Assembly: GCA_023252335.1 (NCBI GenBank)
Contig: JAJPEA010000030.1
Span: forward strand, 1-16,155
Origin: Nitrosotalea sp.
GTDB lineage: Archaea > Thermoproteota > Nitrososphaeria > Nitrososphaerales > Nitrosopumilaceae
DNA: 16,155 bases
Reading direction: 5' to 3'
Made by a program: the position numbers and the translations under genes. Shown in pieces: positions 6,992 to 13,179 of this stretch. Position 1 is the first letter of the stretch. The number at the start of each line of letters is the position of its first letter. Below the pieces are notes generated by a model. The model searched no databases. It worked only from the letters and a program-made list of their open reading frames with translations, and was not told where the DNA came from.

Positions 6992-7961
6992 GTACTTGTT
7001 TTAGAATAAATGACGCCAACGCTTCTTCGTCTTTTTTGTCTTTCATTTTTATTTTAGTTTCGTAAACTTTCATGTCCAAGTTTTCAATCTTTCTTGTTAG
7101 CAACCTATCTGAAGAATCAATTACCATGTGTGATGCAACTTCGGAATACATTTTTGCAAGACCATAAACTGAGACTTCCATTCCAGCAGCCTCCATGTAT
7201 TTTGTTGCAGGGCCGCTTATTGCAGCATTTCCAATCAGTGGACTGACAACTACAACTTTTTTCTTGGATTTTGATAATTCTTTTCGTATTCCCTTGATGG
7301 ATAAAATTGGCCCAATGCTAGTCAAGGGATTTCCTGGTGCAATTATCACTAGTTTAGAATCATGTATTGCATTTACTGCGGCAGGATTTGCTCGTGCCTT
7401 GTCAGCTCCTATGTATTTTATCCCATCAACATTGTCTTGGCCTTTGTGTTTTACCCAATATTCTTGTAGATGCAAGTCTCCCTTGGTGGTGACAATTCTT
7501 GTCTCTACACTGTTATCAGTAACTGGAATAATTTTTGTATCAATTGCAAATTTCTGGCACATCCATTCGGTAATATCGGATAGGTTCTTTCCGTTCTTGA
7601 GCATGTTTGTTCTCAGGAGGTGGATTGCAGCATCCCTGTCACCGATGTTAAACCAGGTCTCTTCTCCCAGCATCTCCATTTGACGTAAAAATCCATAAGT
7701 GTCTTTTTTTATTCCCCATCCCTTGTCAGTGTCCAATACATCTGCCAGTCCGTAGAGAATTGTATCAATATCAGGACAGATGTACAATCCGTACAACCAA
7801 TAATTGTCGCCAACATTTGATATTACAGAAATATCGCGAGTTTGAGTTGCTATTCCTCTTACTAGTTTTACAGAACCAGTTCCACCTGCTAAAATTGTAA
7901 TCGTTTTTCTATCGCTCCGTGAAATTAGTAACCGATACCAACTAAATATTACTCTTGCCAC
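6984..7961 (-). CDS. cofD: 2-phospho-L-lactate transferase (CofD), F420 biosynthesis
   Basis: CofD transfers the phospholactyl group from the activated donor to Fo (a deazaflavin), giving F420-0. Family motifs are clear: ITILAGGTGSVKLVRG (21-36), SNVGDNYWLYGLYICPDIDTILYGL (48-72), DRDAAIHLLRTNML and, later, IIAPGNPLTSIGPILSIKGIR. The GTG at 7961 gives 325 residues and adds about 20 before the usual start of the family. No ATG lies closer, and a TATA-like AT stretch (7944-7951) lies inside that extension, so the true start may be a rare codon such as ATT at 7925. The stop overlaps cofC. The fbiA/cofD-type reaction is known in methanogens and mycobacteria; the F420 users in thaumarchaea are not shown here. 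Confidence 0.92.
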   Translation of the reverse strand: MARVIFSWYRLLISRSDRKTITILAGGTGSVKLVRGIATQTRDISVISNVGDNYWLYGLYICPDIDTILYGLADVLDTDKGWGIKKDTYGFLRQMEMLGEETWFNIGDRDAAIHLLRTNMLKNGKNLSDITEWMCQKFAIDTKIIPVTDNSVETRIVTTKGDLHLQEYWVKHKGQDNVDGIKYIGADKARANPAAVNAIHDSKLVIIAPGNPLTSIGPILSIKGIRKELSKSKKKVVVVSPLIGNAAISGPATKYMEAAGMEVSVYGLAKMYSEVASHMVIDSSDRLLTRKIENLDMKVYETKIKMKDKKDEEALASFILKQVHV

Positions 7962-8002
7962 TACATGACAGAAAAATTATCAAATTCAAAAATTAATGCT
8001 AA

Positions 8003-8011
8003 GATTTATTA
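8003..8011 (+). promoter_or_regulatory. TATA box of the secreted protein gene
   Basis: GATTTATTA is centred about 29 nt before the GTG at 8036. It favours that start over an in-frame TTG at 8027, which is only 20 nt away. Confidence 0.45.
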
Positions 8012-8035
8012 CTATCCTGAAGAAAATTGTGTTTT

Positions 8036-9190
8036 GTGACTAAGAGACTTCTTTTAGCATCAGCAGTTTTGAGTTTACTAGTAATAGGTACAGTCTCCCC
8101 AATTCTTGCAACAACAGATTTCAATGCATACTTGCCAATTTCTGGTGCTCCAATTACACCAGAGTTCAAGTTTACAAAGAACGTTGCAATTGATTATTCA
8201 AACGGTGGAAAACTAAAAGATCTTCTAAACGGCAAGAATGAAACATACACATTCTCTGGCACTGCAAGTAACAATCCAAGTATCAAATCACTCATGGAAT
8301 CACTAAACACGCTACTTGCAACACAGAGAAAGACAACAGCAACATTTTCAGATTTAAAAGTAGATTATCAAGTTCAAGTAAATGGTGACAGCCAAGGTGC
8401 CACTATTGATTACAAAATAACACTAACCCCAACATTGACAGGATACATGCTATACAAGAGCAATGGAGATACCCCAACAGTGTTTGACATATCATGGATG
8501 GGATTCAACATGACAGGCCCAGCAGTTGTCTCAACTGGCAACCTAGGAGACTTGGACATTAACTCACCAATAGGCATAATCAAGAACAAATTACCAGATG
8601 TTTACAACATATTGAAAGGAACAGCAGCAGAAGGCCCTCTCAATATCAGTCTACTAGATGCAAGTCCTCTAGTTGGATATCCAATTGAAAAGTGGAACAC
8701 CCTTTTTGACCCAGCATATACCCTTAGTGATGCAGCAGGCCTTGGATACAATGGAACAAAGGTAGCAGTAACATCATTTGCATATGGACAAAGTGACATT
8801 TACCAAGGATCATTGAAGGCAAGCAATATTGACGTAGATTTTACATCAGGTTCTGACAAGTACCACTTGACAATAGTTGAAAGAGCAAGTTCTGGTACAC
8901 TTGATGCAGATGGACATGCAAACGGATTAGAAGTCCAGGGCGACCCAGCAATTTCAACAACTGTTAGTGCATCTTCAAACACAGGCACTGCAACAGCTCA
9001 GGGTCTCTCAACTATGACAATTTATGCAATGGCAGGCTTTGCAGGAATCATTGCAGTAGGAATTTTCTTGTGGAGTAACAAGAAGATGAAAGATGCAGTA
9101 AAGCGTGGAGTAGACAATAGCCCAGCACCAACATTCCAGTATGAAGAAAGAAAGCACTGGGCAGACAAGTTCGACGAAGAAAAGAAATAA
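8036..9190 (+). CDS. Secreted, C-terminally membrane-anchored protein of unknown function
   Basis: I do not recognise this family. With the GTG at 8036 it has 384 residues: a signal peptide at 1-25 (MTKRLLLASAVLSLLVIGTV, likely cut after PILA), an extracellular region of about 300 residues rich in Thr, Ser and Asn, one membrane helix near 328-347 (TIYAMAGFAGIIAVGIFLW), and a charged cytosolic tail ending KHWADKFDEEKK. This is the topology of an envelope protein held by a single C-terminal helix. Possible N-glycosylation sequons (NET, NMT, NIS, NGT) fit an archaeal surface protein. Codon use looks regular and the TATA box is clear, so it is probably well expressed. A TTG at 8027 would add three residues. 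It is monocistronic and converges on the RNase P RNA gene. Confidence 0.85.
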   Translation: MTKRLLLASAVLSLLVIGTVSPILATTDFNAYLPISGAPITPEFKFTKNVAIDYSNGGKLKDLLNGKNETYTFSGTASNNPSIKSLMESLNTLLATQRKTTATFSDLKVDYQVQVNGDSQGATIDYKITLTPTLTGYMLYKSNGDTPTVFDISWMGFNMTGPAVVSTGNLGDLDINSPIGIIKNKLPDVYNILKGTAAEGPLNISLLDASPLVGYPIEKWNTLFDPAYTLSDAAGLGYNGTKVAVTSFAYGQSDIYQGSLKASNIDVDFTSGSDKYHLTIVERASSGTLDADGHANGLEVQGDPAISTTVSASSNTGTATAQGLSTMTIYAMAGFAGIIAVGIFLWSNKKMKDAVKRGVDNSPAPTFQYEERKHWADKFDEEKK

Positions 9191-9204
9191 AAAAATTTCC
9201 AGTC

Positions 9205-9218
9205 ATTTTTAAAAAAAT
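9205..9218. terminator. Bidirectional poly-T terminator between convergent genes
   Basis: An ATTTTT run followed by a run of seven A gives a T-tract on each strand: T5 for the plus-strand secreted protein gene ending at 9190, and T7 for the minus-strand RNase P RNA ending near 9218. Archaeal RNA polymerase terminates at such T-tracts. A second T7 on the minus strand follows at 9189-9195. Confidence 0.55.
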
Positions 9219-9497
9219 GCGTGCCAGCCGTAACCCTCCTTCTGTTTTCACGATATTTCGCTATGCGGCCTACCTAAACAAAGTGCAGCGCTTATTGTTT
9301 GATTTGGCCTTTCTCCGCGTGGGGCAGATTTTTCATTCCTGTACTGGAAACCTCAGGCTTTACCATCATAGTACGCCAGGTAGGATTCTTTTCTGTGCTG
9401 TTGCCAATCATCTCTGATTATCCGTCTCCGGATCACACTTGCTGCAAGGAGGGAGGAGTTTCCTCTGCCGTGGCAGTGATCGTTCACTGGCTCGCAT
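9218..9497 (-). ncRNA. rnpB: RNase P RNA (archaeal)
   Basis: Read on the minus strand this stretch has the conserved blocks of RNase P RNA in order. CRI, GAGGAAACTCC, lies at 9465-9455. CRIV, ACAGAAA, lies at 9396-9390. CRV, ACAGAA followed by GGAGGGTTA, starts at 9245. The two ends pair over 11 positions with one mismatch (9497-9487 with 9227-9217), forming helix P1. Two adjacent GNRA-capped hairpins with GAGA loops lie at 9433-9420 and 9419-9406. The RNA is the catalytic subunit that cuts the 5' leader from pre-tRNAs. Length is about 280 nt, near the small end for archaeal type A RNAs. A TATA-like box lies about 25 nt upstream and a T7 run follows the 3' end. Exact ends are inferred from P1. 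Confidence 0.88.
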
Positions 9498-9518
9498 GTA
9501 ACATAAAGTCAAGATTAG

Positions 9519-9526
9519 TTATTTTA
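9519..9526 (-). promoter_or_regulatory. Candidate TATA box of the RNase P RNA gene
   Basis: The minus strand reads TAAAATAA, centred about 25 nt upstream of the 5' end inferred from helix P1 (9497). Confidence 0.5.
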
Positions 9527-9621
9527 GGATTGGGAACAGGAAAAACTGGAATTACCAAGCCACATCCATTCCACATTTGCCAAAGATTCGTGCCTATTTA
9601 CAAAAGATCTACAAGTAGAGA

Positions 9622-9627
9622 TTTATT
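9622..9627 (+). promoter_or_regulatory. Candidate TATA box of the APC permease gene
   Basis: TTTATT (within GAGATTTATTCTA) lies 32-37 nt before the ATG at 9659, predicting a short 5' leader of roughly ten bases. The rest of the stretch between 9498 and 9658 shows no further gene. Confidence 0.4.
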
Positions 9628-9658
9628 CTACCAGCCAGAGCTCACGATTAGATAGCTT

Positions 9659-11989
9659 ATGGAACACGATTCTCACGCAGGTCTTGTCCGAAGCCTCTCA
9701 TTGCTTGACATTACAATGATTGGAATTGCAGCCATGATTGGAGGTGCAATCTTCAACCTAGTAGGCCCTGCAATGCACGAAGGCGGACCGGTGCTTTTGA
9801 TAGTTTTTCTTGCAAGTGGAATAATCAGCTTCTTTACTGCCTTGACATATGCCGAGCTTGGCTCTGCATTTCCAGAGGCAGGTGGAGGATACAGGTGGGT
9901 AAAAGAAGGTCTGCCAAGGCCTAATGCGTTCATCAGTGGATGGATTGCATGGTTTGCCCACATGATAGCAGGAAGTCTGTATGCAGTATCAATTGGAGAC
10001 TTTTTTGGAAGTATACTGACCAGTGCCGGAGTTGCAGCCCAGTACGGAGGAATCCCCCTTGAAAAAATTATTGCAATTTTATCCATCATACTTTTCACAT
10101 ATGTAAATTATCGAGGAGTCTCCCTTACCGGAAAGATTGGAAACGGGTTGACTATGCTGCAGCTAGTCATAATCATCATTCTCATATCTTCTGGAGTTTA
10201 TGCAATGAGTTTTGTAAATCACAGCTGGACAGTAAACTTTCAACACTTTGTTCCAAATGGAATAACCGGATTCATCCTGGCAATGGGAATTACATTTATC
10301 GCATTCGAAGGATATGAAATAATTGTCCAGGCAGGAGAAGAGGTAAAAAATCCAAAGAAGAATATTCCCAAAGCCATCTTTACCACACTTGGAGTGGTAA
10401 CTGTACTCTATATCGTATTTACATTTGTCTTCTTGGGAGGAATTGATTCATCAAAGGTTGGAAAAGAAGTATGGCAGTTCATAGGGGACAACCAAGATGT
10501 CGGAATTGCAAAGGCAGCAGGATATCTAATTCCATATGGAACAACACTTGTTTTTGTCGGTGGACTGGTATCAAGTATTGCAGCACTTAGTGCAACTACA
10601 TTTTCGTCTAGTCGTGTATCTTTTGCAATGGGCAGGCAATACAACTTGCCATACATTTTCAGTTCTATTCACAAAAAATATCACACGCCACATTTTGCAA
10701 TAATTGCGTCAGGCTTTATCATGCTACTAATGGCATCATGGTTGCCACTTGAACAGATTGCACTTGTGGCAGGTGTAATGTTCTTGTTTTTATTTACACA
10801 GGTAAACTGGGCGGGAATCAACATTAGAAGATTATATGGCCACAAGCTTGACTATGGATTCAAGATTCCGCTGTTTCCCCTCATGCCAATAATTGGAATA
10901 ATCTGCAAGGCAGGGCTTGCAATATTTTTGCTCATATACAACCCGCTTAGCTGGGCAATTGCAATAATTTGGATATTGATTGGATTTTCAATATACAAGT
11001 TGTACATATCAAAAAAAGAGATAGAGCACTATGCACCACTTGTTGCAAACATTGGCCCACCAGAAAGAAAGAGTTACAGAATAATGGTGGTCTTTAACAA
11101 AAAGACAATTGAAAAACTAGTCAAGATTGCATCTGCAATTGCAAAGGACAAGGATGGCGAGATCTCGCTTTTAAATGTGGCAACAATCCCTCTACAGATT
11201 CCACTCTCAATGGGTCACAGGTTTGCAGAACCAATCATGAAGTCATTTGACGAATTAAAAAACATGCCAGGCTTTTCAGACCACAGATATCTTGTCAGGC
11301 TGTCACATGACAACACCGAGGCAATTCTTGCAACAACAGAAGAGCAGGGAATCAATCTCTTGATAATGGACTTTTTTGATCTCAAAAACAACAGAAAGCT
11401 TCTCTCGCTTGCAACATGTGACATACTTGGGGTGAACATCAAAAAAGAGTTTGAAAGTGAACTATCCCGTGTCGTAGTATCATATGACAAGGGCAGACAC
11501 TCTGACCTTGGAATAGAGATTGCACATGCATTTTCAAATGTAATTGGAAGCAAGATACGAATCATACGCGGTGTCGTAGAATCCCCAGAGGAAGAGCGAG
11601 ACATTTTGAGCAGAATAAATGAAAAAATGTTTGACCTTGATCTTCGAAAGGTACCTGTTGAAAGAGTTTACCCAACAAGTTCAGAGATAACAAAAGACCT
11701 GCTTGAGAACCTCAACAAGAATCCAGAGATTGTAATTGTCGGGGCAGGAAACCAATCAGAGCAGGCATTTAGTCCCAGAACAATGGAGATTGTAGAAAAA
11801 TCAGCATACAGCGTATTTGTTGTAAGGGATTCAAGATTTGCAAGCATCAAGGCTAGGTACTTTTGGCAAATGATAGCTCCAAGGTTAAAGGAAAACAGGG
11901 TAATTTACAAGATCTATCGCAGCCTCTACAGGTTTAGGCCAACCAAAAAGATCACCTCAGATGAAGATTACTTTTCATCCAAGATCTAA
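9659..11989 (+). CDS. APC-superfamily amino acid permease with C-terminal Usp-like tail
   Basis: A 776-residue protein. Residues about 12-465 form an APC transporter: the start LLDITMIGIAAMIGGAIFNLVGPA is the glycine-rich unwound TM1 of the LeuT fold, FFTALTYAELGSAFPEAGGGYRWVKEG is the TM2-TM3 signature, and IAFEGYEIIVQAGEEVKNPKKNIPKAI is the TM6 to loop motif. About twelve to thirteen membrane helices can be seen. From about 472 to 735 the protein is soluble, with two Usp-like alpha/beta units (KSYRIMVVFNKK...; SRVVVSYDKGRHSD...; later PEIVIVGAGN...YSVFVVRDS). The second unit lacks the usual G-x2-G-x9-G(S/T) ATP loop. The transporter probably imports amino acids or amines by cation symport or exchange, with the tail regulating it; substrate is not predictable. 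It is monocistronic, and the MITE insertion begins 15 bp after its stop. Confidence 0.88.
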   Translation: MEHDSHAGLVRSLSLLDITMIGIAAMIGGAIFNLVGPAMHEGGPVLLIVFLASGIISFFTALTYAELGSAFPEAGGGYRWVKEGLPRPNAFISGWIAWFAHMIAGSLYAVSIGDFFGSILTSAGVAAQYGGIPLEKIIAILSIILFTYVNYRGVSLTGKIGNGLTMLQLVIIIILISSGVYAMSFVNHSWTVNFQHFVPNGITGFILAMGITFIAFEGYEIIVQAGEEVKNPKKNIPKAIFTTLGVVTVLYIVFTFVFLGGIDSSKVGKEVWQFIGDNQDVGIAKAAGYLIPYGTTLVFVGGLVSSIAALSATTFSSSRVSFAMGRQYNLPYIFSSIHKKYHTPHFAIIASGFIMLLMASWLPLEQIALVAGVMFLFLFTQVNWAGINIRRLYGHKLDYGFKIPLFPLMPIIGIICKAGLAIFLLIYNPLSWAIAIIWILIGFSIYKLYISKKEIEHYAPLVANIGPPERKSYRIMVVFNKKTIEKLVKIASAIAKDKDGEISLLNVATIPLQIPLSMGHRFAEPIMKSFDELKNMPGFSDHRYLVRLSHDNTEAILATTEEQGINLLIMDFFDLKNNRKLLSLATCDILGVNIKKEFESELSRVVVSYDKGRHSDLGIEIAHAFSNVIGSKIRIIRGVVESPEEERDILSRINEKMFDLDLRKVPVERVYPTSSEITKDLLENLNKNPEIVIVGAGNQSEQAFSPRTMEIVEKSAYSVFVVRDSRFASIKARYFWQMIAPRLKENRVIYKIYRSLYRFRPTKKITSDEDYFSSKI

Positions 11990-11996
11990 GGCAACA

Positions 11997-12004
11997 CTTA
12001 CACT
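11997..12004. repeat. Left target-site duplication of the MITE-like element
   Basis: CTTACACT directly abuts the left inverted repeat. It matches TTTACACT at 12635-12642 in seven of eight positions, as expected for a duplication created on insertion, with one later change. Confidence 0.75.
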
Positions 12005-12055
12005 GGTTCTGTACAATATTGGGGGCAAGTTCACTTTTGTAAAAGTCGGAACATG
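12005..12055 (+). repeat. Left terminal inverted repeat of the MITE
   Basis: A 51-bp inverted repeat, 92% identical to the right end. It contains a small subterminal near-palindrome (ACTTTTGTAAAAGT, 12033-12046) that could form a hairpin and is repeated identically, inverted, in the right end. Confidence 0.9.
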
Positions 12056-12115
12056 TGAATGGAGTCTTATTCGTCTTTCAGTAAATCATTAGGGCATGAT
12101 AATGTCATAAGTCTC

Positions 12116-12328
12116 TTACACAATGTCGCCCAATTCTTTCGAATGTATTGCTAATGAATCACAGAAATTCTTGACTCTATCGAAAATTTGATCAAAGTTG
12201 CTTGACAACAGGTTTACTTTCTCTGCTGGAAGAAGATGTGATTCAAGGATCTTTCGATGCTGTTTTAGAGTTTCAAATAGAAGCTTGCTCTCTAACAACA
12301 TGTTAGGGGTATTACTTTCTACCATCAT
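12116..12328 (-). CDS. Small hypothetical protein inside the MITE
   Basis: A 70-residue frame starting ATGATGGTAGAAAGT (12328; the second ATG at 12325 would give 69). An AT-rich TATA-like stretch (12347-12359) lies 25-28 nt upstream, matching the leaderless promoters of the genuine genes in this window. The protein is predicted helical, with a pattern of Leu, Lys and Glu (LLFETLKQHRKILESHLLPAEKV, then FDQIFDRVKNFCDSLAIHSKELGDIV), possibly a short coiled coil or DNA-binding accessory. I recognise no family. It could be a passenger gene of the element or a chance frame. A TTG at 12340 would extend it by four residues but is less well placed. Confidence 0.4.
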   Translation of the reverse strand: MMVESNTPNMLLESKLLFETLKQHRKILESHLLPAEKVNLLSSNFDQIFDRVKNFCDSLAIHSKELGDIV

Positions 12329-12583
12329 ACATAGGATCAATATGCAATAATAATAAAACGGATTATGTCACAAATCCATACTTACACATCTTTCTTTGTG
12401 TTCTGTATCAGCGTTGATCCATTTGCTATTTCCATTAATGGTAATACCACATTTCACTGATGTTGCATATAATTTTCATCAGGCATATAAAAACGAATTT
12501 TGGACACAACTAGTCAGAGAACAATACACATTCGACATATTCATTTCAAGCATTCCCTTTGAGTTCTCTTCCAAGAGAATATC

Positions 12584-12634
12584 CATGTCCCGACTTTTAC
12601 AAAAGTGAACTTGTCCCTAATATTGTATAGAACC
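12584..12634 (-). repeat. Right terminal inverted repeat of the MITE
   Basis: Reverse complement of the left end at 47 of 51 positions. It ends AGAACC, immediately before the right target duplication at 12635-12642. Confidence 0.9.
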
Positions 12635-12642
12635 TTTACACT
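12635..12642. repeat. Right target-site duplication, overlapping the tsr3 stop codon
   Basis: TTTACACT, a direct repeat of 11997-12004 with one mismatch. The TAA stop of tsr3 (12638-12636 on the minus strand) lies inside it, so the reading frame of tsr3 was kept intact by the duplication. Confidence 0.75.
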
Positions 12643-13133
12643 TCAAGGCCATATTCTTGTGATATGTTTACAACATCTTCTGTTGTCTTTGCAGTAAGGT
12701 AATCCTGTATCAAGTACTGGTTTAGGTCAAAAAATGTGTGTCCCCACTTGAACTTGTCAAGTACCGAGTCGGCAAGATCCTTGTAATCCATCACATACAG
12801 AGCGCCTGCTATTGCTTCAGCTGTGGTAAGCTTGCCAACCTTGGAATAGTTGACAGGATTTCCTGCAAGAAGCGGCGGAAGTTTTCTTGACAATCCAACA
12901 AATCTTTTGAGAAACATGTTTTGTGCAAGCTCCCATGAGCAGTCAATTCCAGTAAGTGATGCTGTAAGGTCCCTGTCAGTTTTTAAGACAAATTCTTTTG
13001 CAAATGGATTTAAGATCATGTCTTTTCCAGTCAGGTGTTTGATGCGTTTTGCAATTCCAAATTTTACAAGTTTGGCAGCAGTGCACTTGGATGGATCGTC
13101 CTGCTCAAACATTAGCACCTGGATTTGCATCAT
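12636..13133 (-). CDS. tsr3: Tsr3 family 16S rRNA aminocarboxypropyltransferase
   Basis: A 165-residue protein of the Tsr3 (DUF367) family. Visible signatures are DDPSKCTAAKLVKFGIA (12-28), NPFAKEFVLKTDRD, GIDCSWELA, RKLPPLLAGNPVNYSKVGKLTTAEAIAGALYV (84-115) and KFKWGHTFFDLN. Tsr3 transfers the 3-amino-3-carboxypropyl group of SAM to a modified uridine (pseudouridine-type) in helix 31 of small-subunit rRNA, a late step in ribosome maturation. The SAM pocket residues (the AGNPVNYSKVGKLTTAEA block) look complete. The start is the first of two tandem ATGs, with a TATA box (CAATAAATT, 13153-13161) about 24 nt upstream. Its length is close to the family core, lacking the long C-terminal tail of eukaryotic forms. 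The MITE sits directly at its stop codon. Confidence 0.9.
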   Translation of the reverse strand: MMQIQVLMFEQDDPSKCTAAKLVKFGIAKRIKHLTGKDMILNPFAKEFVLKTDRDLTASLTGIDCSWELAQNMFLKRFVGLSRKLPPLLAGNPVNYSKVGKLTTAEAIAGALYVMDYKDLADSVLDKFKWGHTFFDLNQYLIQDYLTAKTTEDVVNISQEYGLEV

Positions 13134-13152
13134 AAATACAAAAATCTGTCAA

Positions 13153-13161
13153 CAATAAATT
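13153..13161 (-). promoter_or_regulatory. TATA box of tsr3
   Basis: The minus strand reads AATTTATTG, centred about 24 nt before the ATG at 13133, consistent with a leaderless mRNA. Confidence 0.55.
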
Positions 13162-13171
13162 GTTTGAGATT

Positions 13172-13177
13172 TGAAAA
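13172..13177 (-). terminator. Poly-T terminator after the giant surface protein gene
   Basis: On the minus strand a T6 run follows the TAA stop (13180) by a few bases. It lies just upstream of the tsr3 promoter and so separates the two transcripts. Confidence 0.4.
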
Positions 13178-13179
13178 AA

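Larger units (their letters stand above)
12005..12634. mobile_element. 630-bp MITE-like non-autonomous transposable element
   Basis: The two ends are inverted repeats of 51 bp (12005-12055 and 12584-12634) that match at 47 positions, all four differences being transitions. They begin GGTTCTGTACAATATT and are flanked by an 8-bp direct duplication with one mismatch. The interior is AT-rich and holds no transposase-length frame, only one plausible small gene (12116-12328, minus) and chance ORFs. Such an element must be moved by a transposase encoded elsewhere. The GGTTCTGT end and 8-bp duplication are reminiscent of IS6-family elements, but that assignment is a guess. It sits between the convergent permease and tsr3 genes without damaging either; the tsr3 stop codon lies within the target duplication. 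Confidence 0.85.

Noticed and set aside
7965..8039. 24-residue frame (MTEKLSNSKINAK...) ending across the start of the secreted protein gene, a possible leader peptide
   Set aside because: It contains the probable TATA box of the downstream gene, so it would not be on that transcript; likely chance.
9299..9655. 118-residue plus-strand ORF with a GxGTGKTG-like string before the permease
   Set aside because: Its first half lies antisense to the RNase P RNA and the rest covers the permease promoter. The P-loop-like string has no supporting fold.
12396..12608. 70-residue plus-strand ORF in the MITE
   Set aside because: No ATG or TATA box at a suitable distance, and its C-terminus is made of the inverted repeat; probably chance.
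12005..12634. Decayed transposase gene within the element
   Set aside because: I read the interior in several frames and found only short fragments with no recognisable DDE or HTH motif, so I call it MITE-like rather than a broken IS.
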